This document shows, in pieces, positions 39,498-47,612 of a stretch of 64,000 bases of DNA (within the stretch, counting starts at the first letter, position 1; every line of letters starts with the position of its first letter). The translations under genes and the position numbers were made by a program. The notes beneath the pieces were generated by a model, which was given only the letters and a program-made list of their open reading frames with translations, did not search any database and was not told the DNA's origin. Origin of the DNA: a virus; the IMG/VR virus record IMGVR_UViG_3300025362_000005, positions 26,241-90,240 of that record, one strand, 5' to 3'.

Positions 39498-40376
39498 ATG
39501 AGTGATAATAGCGAAGTACAGAGTGTAGTAAAGTTTTTAATGAATGCCAAGACAATGTTTGACATAGCAAATACAAAACTACCTGAAGATGCAACCAAGA
39601 TTGATTTTGATCAGTTTGAAACCGATTTTTATAAGGCAAATGAAGGATTGCAGAAAAACAGAGATCAATTGAAGGCGGAGAAGCTAAAATTAGTAGATGA
39701 AGCAGATACAAACAAGACAGCAATGGATGCATTGACTAAAAAGTATAGCTCCATTGACGAAAACCTTCCCGACAAGTATAATAAGGCAATTGATGAATTA
39801 AGTGCACTAAAAGCTACCATGAAAGATGGTTCTTTTGATGTTGATGTCTTTAATCGCACGAAACAATCAGAGATTGATGGATTAAAAGCAGAGCATGAAA
39901 AGGCTTTAAGAGATGGTTTAGCGGAAAAGAATACAGAACTTAATTCTTTTAAGACTTCTTCAGATACGTTTAAAGGGTTGTACACAGAAACCTTGCGTAA
40001 AGAGGGTCTTATGGGTGAATTAGAGAGAATTAATGTGAATCCAGAGGACAGACCATTAATACAGAGGGCATATTTAGGCAGAGCCGAGGTGTCGAATGAA
40101 GGTGAAGACAAAAATAAATTTGATGTCTTCTATAAAAACGATAAAGGCGAATTACAATCAGGTGTAGAGTTTTGGGATAAATGGGCAACTGAAGAGAGCA
40201 ATCAGAAATATGTTTTGGCTGACGATAACAAGGGTGGGGGTGCTAATCCGAATAAAAGAACCTCTGTTGTCAATAGCACAGATAAATATGGAAAGACTCT
40301 TACAGAAGAAAATGCAACACTATCAACCAAAGACAAATTAACACTGATGGAGAAAATGTCGCCTGCAAAGAAATAA
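39498..40376 (+). CDS. Capsid scaffold-like protein
   Basis: 292 residues, highly charged and helical, with long coiled-coil stretches (NKAIDELSALKATMKDGSFD; LKAEHEKALRDGLAEKNTEL). Position between portal and capsid, charge and helix content fit a scaffolding protein that guides capsid assembly. No protease motif is visible. Confidence 0.75.
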   Translation: MSDNSEVQSVVKFLMNAKTMFDIANTKLPEDATKIDFDQFETDFYKANEGLQKNRDQLKAEKLKLVDEADTNKTAMDALTKKYSSIDENLPDKYNKAIDELSALKATMKDGSFDVDVFNRTKQSEIDGLKAEHEKALRDGLAEKNTELNSFKTSSDTFKGLYTETLRKEGLMGELERINVNPEDRPLIQRAYLGRAEVSNEGEDKNKFDVFYKNDKGELQSGVEFWDKWATEESNQKYVLADDNKGGGANPNKRTSVVNSTDKYGKTLTEENATLSTKDKLTLMEKMSPAKK

Positions 40377-40392
40377 TTTGGAGGAATAAATT

Positions 40393-41403
40393 ATGTCACA
40401 AGTAAGTGGAGTATCCCAAACGTGGAACAGTCCTCAGTATGAGGGACTTTTATGGACAGCAGATCAAGTACCGGGAAGAGCAAACAACTTGCCTTTCATG
40501 GGGATTCTTGGTGGATTAACAGGAGCAGATTACAGGATAGTACCTGATTTTGATTATGCAATGACGGCAGTATATGACTTTGCCGCCGCCGCACAGCCAG
40601 ATATTGATGAGACCGATTCGTTGACAGCAATTGCCGCTTCGTCTCCTGTTTTATCTCAGGTAAGAAATAGTTGTGGTATTGTACAGGAATCAGTAAACAT
40701 TTCGTACAAGAAACTATCAACGATGAGCAGAATTGCTACTGATATAGTAGCTAGTTCAGTAGGTTATTGGGCGAAAGAAAATACCCCAATTGAAGACGCA
40801 ATACAGTCAAGAAAATCTTATGTATTGAAAAAAATAGCTAGAGACTTGAATTATACATTTATGAATGGTGTATTTCAGGAATCAACAGGAGTAGATGTTT
40901 CAGGTATGACCGGTGGTGTAGTAGCCGCAACAAGTACTAATGCAACAGCCGCAGGTAGCATCGAATTAAATGAATCACTATTGCAGGCAATGTTTGCAGA
41001 CTGTGCAACTAATTCAGGTGGACAGACTTTTAATAGTTATCCCGTAATGTTTGTAACAGCTATTCAGAAATATAATATTTCAAAGATTTTTGGTTATCAG
41101 CCAACAAGTTGGAACATGGGTGGGGTTGCAATAGACACTATCTTAACTGACTTTGGCCCCGTAGGTGTTGTTTTTGAGTCAATGGTTCCCGCAGGTACTG
41201 TTGCACTTGTAGCAATGGATGCAGTTAGACCTGTATTCAACCCTGTTGTAACTGAAGATGGTAGTCAAGGACTAATGGTTTATAAAGATATGGCAGTACT
41301 CGGTGGTGGGTATCAGGGATTCTTTCAGGCACATATTGGAATCGACTATGCAAATGAATTGATGCATGGTAAGGTTACTGGTATTGCTCAGAGCAGAATA
41401 TAG
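40393..41403 (+). CDS. Major capsid protein
   Basis: 336 residues; ATG after TTTGGAGGAATAAATT, a strong site. Ala/Gly/Ser-rich, with FMGILGGLTGADYRIVPDFD, RIATDIVASSVGYWAKENTP, AIQKYNISKIFGYQ and VALVAMDAVRPVFNPVV, a layout like SU10/DUF5309-type HK97-fold capsid proteins. Position after the scaffold-like gene and a hairpin after its stop support very high expression. Confidence 0.85.
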   Translation: MSQVSGVSQTWNSPQYEGLLWTADQVPGRANNLPFMGILGGLTGADYRIVPDFDYAMTAVYDFAAAAQPDIDETDSLTAIAASSPVLSQVRNSCGIVQESVNISYKKLSTMSRIATDIVASSVGYWAKENTPIEDAIQSRKSYVLKKIARDLNYTFMNGVFQESTGVDVSGMTGGVVAATSTNATAAGSIELNESLLQAMFADCATNSGGQTFNSYPVMFVTAIQKYNISKIFGYQPTSWNMGGVAIDTILTDFGPVGVVFESMVPAGTVALVAMDAVRPVFNPVVTEDGSQGLMVYKDMAVLGGGYQGFFQAHIGIDYANELMHGKVTGIAQSRI

Positions 41404-41425
41404 CAACTAGTTAGATGGAACTAAC

Positions 41426-41443
41426 GTGGGGCGTTTGCCCCAC
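41426..41443 (+). terminator. Hairpin after the capsid gene
   Basis: GTGGGGC-GTTT-GCCCCAC, a perfect 7-bp GC-rich stem, followed by TTCATTT. A second small hairpin (GTTAG/CTAAC) precedes it. Too few T for a strong terminator; it more likely stabilises the capsid mRNA 3' end or partly attenuates read-through. Confidence 0.55.
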
Positions 41444-41463
41444 TTCATTTAAAGGAGACAATT

Positions 41464-42417
41464 ATGTATAAATCATATAGGGTAAAAAATGTTGCCCTCG
41501 GAACAGAATTAAAAAATAAATTTGGCGTTCGCACACAAGCGGATGGAACCATACCGAAAAACAGACTTATAGAGGAAGATGCAAGTGGTGATATTGTAGT
41601 AGGGGTATTAGACTCTATTAGAGCATTTGCGGCTAATGAAGATGTTGAACGTAGTGCTAATGATTTCTTTTTAGCAGAAATTGGGCCTGTTAATTTAACA
41701 GCGGGAACAGACCTCACCGCAGGGCAACGTTTCAAATGTGGAACAGCAGGAAAGGCGATAGCACTTCTTGATGCTCGATTAATTGACACCACTATAAAGA
41801 CACAGATTGGGGTAGCTTTTACAAACCAACCTGCAACGGATAACGTTGAGGTAGAGAGTTCAAGTGCATCAGACGTCACACAAACAGTCACGTTATATGG
41901 AACAGATTCATCTGATGCCTATATTACTGAGACATTGACACTAACAGGTACAACTCCTGTAGCAACTGCAAGTGCATTATGGAAAGCAGTATGCGGGATT
42001 TTATTGAGTGCAGCTTGTGTTGGTACAGTAACAGTTACTGAAGCTAGTGGTAGTGCAACTATTAAAGCGATTGCAATTGGGGATACATCAGCAGGTATTT
42101 ATGATATTACTGACGGGTATACTTACAACAAGAAAGCTGAGGTAAAAGGCAGTGGAGCAACAACGGGTCAGATAGTGTCATTTATAGAAGCAACAGATGG
42201 AGCAACAGCAAGTGGATTAGCGATACAGCTAAATGGTGCAACAGAAGTGTTGTATGGTACAGCAAGCTATAAAGTTACGAATTGGATGGTAGGAAATGTA
42301 GGGGCAGGGGTTACTCTTACGGTAGCGACTTCAAGTACTGAAGATGACCGTAAACTTTCTATTGGTACAGTATTGACGGGAGCAGATGCAGGGGATGACG
42401 CAGTCTGTTTTATATAA
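41464..42417 (+). CDS. Head decoration-like protein (DUF2190-like)
   Basis: 317 residues, Ala/Thr-rich and all-beta. The first 110 residues (LIEEDASGDIVVGVLDSIRA; LTAGQRFKCGTAGKAIALLD) resemble capsid decoration proteins of the DUF2190 type. The following 200 residues look like an added Ig-like or beta-sandwich domain (VTQTVTLYGTDSSDAYITET). Probably sits on the capsid surface. Confidence 0.65.
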   Translation: MYKSYRVKNVALGTELKNKFGVRTQADGTIPKNRLIEEDASGDIVVGVLDSIRAFAANEDVERSANDFFLAEIGPVNLTAGTDLTAGQRFKCGTAGKAIALLDARLIDTTIKTQIGVAFTNQPATDNVEVESSSASDVTQTVTLYGTDSSDAYITETLTLTGTTPVATASALWKAVCGILLSAACVGTVTVTEASGSATIKAIAIGDTSAGIYDITDGYTYNKKAEVKGSGATTGQIVSFIEATDGATASGLAIQLNGATEVLYGTASYKVTNWMVGNVGAGVTLTVATSSTEDDRKLSIGTVLTGADAGDDAVCFI

Positions 42418-42438
42418 AAGAAATAAGGAGAACTAGGT

Positions 42439-42984
42439 ATGATGTTTATTGGAGTAGGGAAAGTTTGGGACAGCAAGAGGAATGTTAATTTATGTAGTTT
42501 TGGGGTAAAAGGTGTATTAAACACTGAAGACCCTTATGTGATTCGGCGTTTACATGAACTAGGGTACGATGAAGCAAAAGAAGATGACATGGTTAATATT
42601 GAAATCTGTAATGGTATTCATGTGGATTGGAAAAACAAATATGATCTTGTTGTAGAAACGAACAGGGGATTGAAATCGGAAATGGTTGCTTTAAAGCAAG
42701 AGTATGCGGTGATGGAAAAACGCATAGCCGCTTTTGCAGAAGTAGTCGAAGTTCGGGCTGAAGAAAAACCAGACAAAGTTATTGCGGATTGGAGAGCTGA
42801 TTTTTATGATATTGGTGGCAACTATGTGACGCGGGATTATTTGAATACAAGTGGGGTGAGTGCATTAAACAAACTCAAAACTTTTATCAAATCGCAAACA
42901 GGTGATGCCGATTTAAGGGCGATGAAAAAAGATGAGGCTATCACTGAGGTAACAAAAATCCTTAAAGAAAAGGAATTAATTTAA
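42439..42984 (+). CDS. Hypothetical head protein (181 aa)
   Basis: ATG after AAGGAGAACTAGGT. A central coiled coil (SEMVALKQEYAVMEKRIAAF) and a C-terminal charged helix. Position between decoration and connector genes suggests a head or head-maturation role. N-terminus (FIGVGKVWDSKRNVNLCSFG) is unlike the rest. A terminator follows. Confidence 0.6.
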   Translation: MMFIGVGKVWDSKRNVNLCSFGVKGVLNTEDPYVIRRLHELGYDEAKEDDMVNIEICNGIHVDWKNKYDLVVETNRGLKSEMVALKQEYAVMEKRIAAFAEVVEVRAEEKPDKVIADWRADFYDIGGNYVTRDYLNTSGVSALNKLKTFIKSQTGDADLRAMKKDEAITEVTKILKEKELI

Positions 42985-42993
42985 TAATACATA

Positions 42994-43019
42994 GGGGGAT
43001 GATTCATCCTCCTTTTTTT
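42994..43019 (+). terminator. Rho-independent terminator
   Basis: GGGGGATG-ATT-CATCCTCC (one G-T pair) followed by seven T. It separates capsid-related genes from connector and tail genes, and may lower expression of the latter relative to the capsid. Confidence 0.82.
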
Positions 43020-43036
43020 ATAACAGGAGATAATAA

Positions 43037-43348
43037 ATGATGTACACACTACGTGAGAAAACGCTGTTAAATGCAGTGGTAGCAAATACAACAGGAACAG
43101 AAATAAATGTCAGTTTATATGGGGCATTAACGTTTCAGGTAATAGCAACAGGCGGAACAGTAGGTGGAGTGGTAACTGTTGAGTGTTCACTTGATGGAGA
43201 AAATTGGGTAACATATAAGACATGGACACTTGCATCAGCAGGGACAGAAATATACGGTATGGATGGGCAACCAATGAAATATGTAAGGGCTAGTGTTAGT
43301 AGTTTTACTGACGGGGCTTTTAGTGTATTGATGTTAGCACGAGAGTAA
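43037..43348 (+). CDS. Beta-sandwich structural protein (103 aa)
   Basis: ATG after AGGAGATAATAA. All-beta sequence (GGVVTVECSLDGENWVTYKT; KYVRASVSSFTDGAFSVLML) typical of small phage structural or decoration proteins. Exact role unknown. Confidence 0.65.
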   Translation: MMYTLREKTLLNAVVANTTGTEINVSLYGALTFQVIATGGTVGGVVTVECSLDGENWVTYKTWTLASAGTEIYGMDGQPMKYVRASVSSFTDGAFSVLMLARE

Positions 43349-43360
43349 AAGGAGCCTATA

Positions 43361-43885
43361 ATGAGTTTTTTGCCAGATGACGGTACAGGAAAAGTTGATA
43401 GTACATCTTATGTTTCTTTAGCGTACGCAAATACGTACGCGGACTCTTTTTTCGATGAAACGAGTTGGCTTCTATGGGACGCACTTGCTGATAGTAGCAA
43501 AGAAAGGTACTTGAATAGAGCTACCCTTTATATTAATACCACATACACATTTGTAGGTGATAGAAGTAGTTCTACACAGAGTTTGGAGTGGCCACGGGAC
43601 GATGCGTTCGACTCTGAGGGTGATGCAGTAACGGGTATTCCTTCAGCTATTAAACAAGCTACGGTTTTAGCTTCAAAAAGATTGTTAAACAGCACAGAAT
43701 TGAGTCCCGACTTAGAACGTGGTGGAAATATTATAAGTGAGAAGGTAGACGTGATCACGATTGTATACTCACAAGGAGCATCAAGTTACACCAAGTTTAC
43801 TGAGATAGAGAATTTACTTCGTACATCGGGGCTGATTGAGGCTAATAGAAATTCTATAGTCAATGCTCGCTTAACACTGAGGTAG
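43361..43885 (+). CDS. Head-tail adaptor (DnaT-like connector family)
   Basis: 174 residues. SYVSLAYANTYADSFFDETS with a helical C-terminal half (AIKQATVLASKRLLNSTEL) matches phage connector proteins often labelled DnaT-like. It would bind the portal ring. Position after the capsid block and before the head-closure gene fits. Confidence 0.75.
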   Translation: MSFLPDDGTGKVDSTSYVSLAYANTYADSFFDETSWLLWDALADSSKERYLNRATLYINTTYTFVGDRSSSTQSLEWPRDDAFDSEGDAVTGIPSAIKQATVLASKRLLNSTELSPDLERGGNIISEKVDVITIVYSQGASSYTKFTEIENLLRTSGLIEANRNSIVNARLTLR

Positions 43886-43887
43886 CC

Positions 43888-44280
43888 ATGGATTATGATG
43901 CACTAAAAACAAGAGTAAACAACTTAATAAAACGAAACACTAGTTTAACAATTAGTTTTACTAGACCTGCGTCTACTACGGCTGTGAAACAATATGACCC
44001 TGCTTCCGATACTTTTAAATGGTACACTAGTGGGGTAGAGGTGTCAGAGCCTACAGACACTACTTACACAGGGTACGTAATTGAAACTTATACGAGTGAG
44101 TATTTCAAAGCCAAGGGTTATGTACGTGAATCAGATCGTACATTTATTACTAATGGCGTACCGCGTATAAATAGAAATGAGGTTGTTACTATTGATGGCA
44201 TTACATATACGGCTTATAGAGTAGCAACAGTGAATCCCGGTGGCACAGATGTATTATATAGAATTAGTGTGAGGGTATAA
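43888..44280 (+). CDS. Head closure-like protein
   Basis: 130 residues, beta-rich with a helical start (MDYDALKTRVNNLIKRNTSL) and VVTIDGITYTAYRVATVNPG, the pattern of stopper/head-closure proteins. Position in the connector cassette is the main evidence. It starts two bases after the previous stop. Confidence 0.65.
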   Translation: MDYDALKTRVNNLIKRNTSLTISFTRPASTTAVKQYDPASDTFKWYTSGVEVSEPTDTTYTGYVIETYTSEYFKAKGYVRESDRTFITNGVPRINRNEVVTIDGITYTAYRVATVNPGGTDVLYRISVRV

Positions 44281-44283
44281 TTT

Positions 44284-44829
44284 ATGGGTAGTTTTAGGCA
44301 TCCCGGAAGCAAGGGAGAAGCGTTTAGTAAACAGGCAACACTCAGTGTTGAAGGTATGCTAGGCACCATGAATAAGGTTATACAAGAAACTACTATTGAG
44401 TTATATGCTAGGGCAGTAATAAAGACACCTATTAAAGAAACTGATGCAATTAATTCATGGGGGGTTTCAGTTAATACTCCTGATGGGGCTAATAAATTAA
44501 TGGTGTTGGACAACAATGAAAAAGAAAGTGTTATTCAGCAGATTAGTTCAGTGATTAAAGACACTAAATTAAGGGATAATTACTTTTTGAAAAATGATAT
44601 TTATTATATACTTTTATTAGAAAATGGTGGCTATGATGGTATACCTATTCATAGAAATGACCCTTATCCCCCTTGGTATCCTGAGAGCAGGTATCCACGA
44701 CCTTTTACACTATTGACATCAGGTAGAGGGGGCCCAATATCTAAAAAGGCACCAAAGGGTATGGTTAAAGTGACAATGTTAGAATCTGATGATGTTTTTA
44801 GAGACATGAGTACAAAATACGGGGAGTAA
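44284..44829 (+). CDS. Tail completion protein (HK97 gp10-like)
   Basis: 181 residues. An N-terminal helix (MLGTMNKVIQETTIELYARA) then VIKTPIKETDAINSWGVSVN and LENGGYDGIPIHRNDP resemble HK97 gp10-type connector/tail completion proteins, which have a helix, a TPxxTGxLRxSW segment and a beta-sheet. Order of genes supports this. Confidence 0.7.
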   Translation: MGSFRHPGSKGEAFSKQATLSVEGMLGTMNKVIQETTIELYARAVIKTPIKETDAINSWGVSVNTPDGANKLMVLDNNEKESVIQQISSVIKDTKLRDNYFLKNDIYYILLLENGGYDGIPIHRNDPYPPWYPESRYPRPFTLLTSGRGGPISKKAPKGMVKVTMLESDDVFRDMSTKYGE

Positions 44830-44832
44830 ATA

Positions 44833-45255
44833 GTGGCAAATACGGCACAGAATGATATAATTACGGTAATGCAGACACCACTCGCATCGCTATCTACAAT
44901 TAGTGCAAGTGATGTAGCATATATAAATGATGAGTACTCTCCGACAAGAGGCACGGCGTGGTTACAGACGTGGATGTTTTTCACTGAATCAACACAGGCA
45001 TCATTAGGGACAACAGGACAGCAACGGTATGATGGATATATGCAGATAGATGTGAGTGTGCCTGTAGGAAATGGTCGCACTGATGTGAACCCAATACTAG
45101 CAGAGTTGATGACAGCGTATAAAAGAGGCACTACATTGACAAATGTTAATATAAGTGTAGAATGTAAACGTGCTTGGGAGAGTACGCCATATAGTGGTGA
45201 AGGTTGGTATGTCGTGCCCCTCAATGTTAGGTGGTACGCCTACACTAGTATTTAG
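44833..45255 (+). CDS. Tail terminator protein, with recoded 3' end
   Basis: 140 residues from GTG. Position and size, and RYDGYMQIDVSVPVGNGRTD, then GEGWYVVPLNVRWYAY, match tail terminator proteins that cap the tail tube. The last 30 codons (45163-45252) also occur after the TnpB gene at 46517-46609: same protein, 16 silent base changes. So this 3' end was probably acquired together with TnpB. Confidence 0.8.
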   Translation: MANTAQNDIITVMQTPLASLSTISASDVAYINDEYSPTRGTAWLQTWMFFTESTQASLGTTGQQRYDGYMQIDVSVPVGNGRTDVNPILAELMTAYKRGTTLTNVNISVECKRAWESTPYSGEGWYVVPLNVRWYAYTSI

Positions 45256-45272
45256 TTAAGGAGTTTGAGGTA

Positions 45273-46490
45273 ATGAATAAAGGGTACAGAGTTAGATTAT
45301 ACCCAAACAAACAACAAGAATCTCAAATAAACATAAATACAAACTGTTCTAGGTTTATATACAATGCTATGTTAGCAGAGCATATTGAGGTATACAACCA
45401 ATTACAGGATGACAAAGAAGAATTGTATGCCTATAAGTATAAAAAAGCAAGTGAATATAAAGTAGATTTTCCTTGGTTAAAAGAAGCATCCTCATGGGCA
45501 TTAAGTGAGTCGTGTAGGAATTTAAGTAGAGCATATGCAAACTTTTATCGTAATATAAAACAAGGAAAGAAAGGCGGGTTCCCTAAATTTAAAAGCAAAA
45601 AGGCAGTAAAGTGGAGTTATACAGAAGCCCAACAGAGAGGTGGTATTCGTATTTTAAATAATAAAATTCATTTACTTAAAATGGGGTGGGTAACTTTCAG
45701 GGGATTATCCAAAGACTTCCAAGGAATAATAAAATCTGTTACCGTTACTAAAACAAGAACTAATAAATATTTTGCTTCTATTTTAGTCGAGTGTGGTGAT
45801 GTAAAAAGAGAAAGAGTTTCTGATAATGTTGTAGGAATTGATTTAGGGCTAAAAGAATTGGCAGTTTGTAGTAATGGAGAATTTATCACTGGCATAAAAG
45901 ACAGAATGGCAGAGATAGAGAATAAAATAAAACAACAAAATCGCCATTTATCAAGAAAGAAATTAGGTAGTAATAGGTATGAAAAATGTAAATTACAATT
46001 AAATAAATTGTGGGAATATAGAAACAATTATTTGAGTCATTTTCAATGGCATTTAGTGAATAAACTTTGTAGTGAAAACCAAGCTATAGGGTTAGAGACT
46101 TTGAATGTTATAGGAATGAGAAAGAATAGAAAATTATCACATGCTATTCAAAATATTAATTGGGGGAGTCTAGTTAGCAAATTGGAAGAAAAGGCTAAAG
46201 AGTATAATACTGTTGTGTATAAAATTGACAGATGGTTTCCATCAACTAAATTATGTAGTAGTTGTGGTGCATTGCATGAAATGCGTTTAAGTGATAGAAT
46301 ATACTCATGTGGTTGCGGTAATGAAATAGACAGGGATTTGAATGCGGGTATTAACATTCGTAATGAAATGTTAGATAATATATCGTTGAAGAACAGCGAT
46401 TACAGACGTGGAGAGACAGTAAAACCAGTGAGACTAGATTATGAAAGCGATGGTAGTTTTGTTGAAGCGTTAACTATGAAAATTGCATAA
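45273..46490 (+). CDS. tnpB: TnpB RNA-guided nuclease
   Basis: 405 residues with N-terminal YRVRLYPNKQQE, typical of TnpB. The RuvC active site is complete: GIDLG (D190), GLETLNVIGM (E275) and IDRDLNAGINI (D355), with a zinc ribbon C328-x2-C331...C346-x-C348. TnpB cuts DNA with a guide from an omega RNA that overlaps its own 3' end. No TnpA transposase is nearby, so it lacks its own transposition partner. ATG follows AAGGAGTTTGAGGTA, 15 bp after the tail terminator stop. Confidence 0.95.
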   Translation: MNKGYRVRLYPNKQQESQININTNCSRFIYNAMLAEHIEVYNQLQDDKEELYAYKYKKASEYKVDFPWLKEASSWALSESCRNLSRAYANFYRNIKQGKKGGFPKFKSKKAVKWSYTEAQQRGGIRILNNKIHLLKMGWVTFRGLSKDFQGIIKSVTVTKTRTNKYFASILVECGDVKRERVSDNVVGIDLGLKELAVCSNGEFITGIKDRMAEIENKIKQQNRHLSRKKLGSNRYEKCKLQLNKLWEYRNNYLSHFQWHLVNKLCSENQAIGLETLNVIGMRKNRKLSHAIQNINWGSLVSKLEEKAKEYNTVVYKIDRWFPSTKLCSSCGALHEMRLSDRIYSCGCGNEIDRDLNAGINIRNEMLDNISLKNSDYRRGETVKPVRLDYESDGSFVEALTMKIA

Positions 46491-46516
46491 AGTATTTAGG
46501 CAATAAGAATGGATTT

Positions 46517-46609
46517 TGTAAGAGGGCGTGGGAAAGTACACCATATAGTGGTGAAGGTTGGTATGTTGTGCCGCTCAATGTTAGGTGGTACGCATATACA
46601 TCAATATAA
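46517..46609 (+). pseudogene. Displaced 3' fragment of the tail terminator gene
   Basis: 93 bp coding CKRAWESTPYSGEGWYVVPL and ten further residues to a stop, without a start codon. All 30 residues equal those at the end of the intact gene at 44833-45255, yet 16 of 93 bases differ, all silently. It is the original gene tail, cut off by the TnpB insertion. Confidence 0.9.
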
Positions 46610-46633
46610 AAATTTTAGCTTTGGAGGCATAAA

Positions 46634-47602
46634 ATGAGTGAGTTTAGTTCAGGGTCACAGAGAGACCTATATTATAAAGAAGAGACAGTATATGGTGTAG
46701 TTGAAGGTGGAGTAGCTACAGGATTTACTGAAATACGAAATACTGAGGATTCTATCAGTTTAGTGCGTGATAATTTCGTATCAGATGAGAGACGCGGTGA
46801 CAGAGGTATCCACGACATGAGGTTGGGAAATAAACAGCCCGCAGGGGATATCGGGTTTGAGTTTAGTTATGAGGCATTTGATGACTTTTTAGAAGGTGCA
46901 CTTTGTAGTGATTGGGGGGCAACTACTGCTAATGTATTGGAGAAGGGTGTTGTTTTTCATTCTTATTCAGTGGTAAAAGCTTTTTCTGATATTTTAGAGT
47001 ATCAGTTGTATCCCGGTGGTGTAGTAAACACTATGTCTTTGGATATTAATCCAAATGCGATGGTAACGGGTTCATTTGGCATGATTTTTCAAGATATGTC
47101 TAATGGTACGGGGGTTTATGTAGATACCCCTGCGGCTTCAACTACCAACACACCTTTCGATGGTTTCACAGGTACAATAGAAGAGGGTACAGAAGCAGGG
47201 ACAACAATAGCAGTTGTTTCTTCACTGAGTCTGAGTTTAGACAATGGATTTGAACGAAATTTTGTATTAATGAGTAATAAGAATCCACAGGTCACATGGG
47301 GAAAATCAAATGTAACAGGCAGTATGGTATTATATTTTGAAGACACCGATGAGTATGATAAATTTGTAAATGAAACAGAATCAGGCTTAACAATTACTTT
47401 AGAGGATTTACATACAGGAACATCAGGTAATAAATATAAAATTAGGCTTCCACGTATCAAATATACGAGTGCAGATGCTCCGGTAAACAGTGATGGTTCA
47501 GTTATGATTACTATGAATTTTCAAGCACTTGATGATGAATCAGTAGCTGACGGTGGGATAGCAACAAACATACAGATTACACGTATTGTTGCAGTAGCAT
47601 AG
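46634..47602 (+). CDS. Major tail tube protein 1
   Basis: 322 residues. MSEFSSGSQRDLYYKEETVY and LVRDNFVSDERRGDRGIHDM, plus TSADAPVNSDGSVMITMNFQ, are the layout of siphovirus tail tube proteins. ATG after TTTGGAGGCATAAA. A second, longer paralogue follows 10 bp downstream. Confidence 0.85.
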   Translation: MSEFSSGSQRDLYYKEETVYGVVEGGVATGFTEIRNTEDSISLVRDNFVSDERRGDRGIHDMRLGNKQPAGDIGFEFSYEAFDDFLEGALCSDWGATTANVLEKGVVFHSYSVVKAFSDILEYQLYPGGVVNTMSLDINPNAMVTGSFGMIFQDMSNGTGVYVDTPAASTTNTPFDGFTGTIEEGTEAGTTIAVVSSLSLSLDNGFERNFVLMSNKNPQVTWGKSNVTGSMVLYFEDTDEYDKFVNETESGLTITLEDLHTGTSGNKYKIRLPRIKYTSADAPVNSDGSVMITMNFQALDDESVADGGIATNIQITRIVAVA

Positions 47603-47612
47603 GGGGTAGAGC

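Noticed and set aside
44664-45224. 186-codon minus-strand frame opposite the tail completion and tail terminator genes
   Set aside because: Antisense to two ordered structural genes, no start signal, and its end coincides with conserved coding sequence on the other strand.
45273-46490. TnpB as part of an IStron (group I intron interrupting the tail terminator gene)
   Set aside because: The upstream gene is complete with its own stop, so splicing is not needed to make the protein; no group I intron core was found by eye in the 45256-45272 or 46491-46516 flanks.
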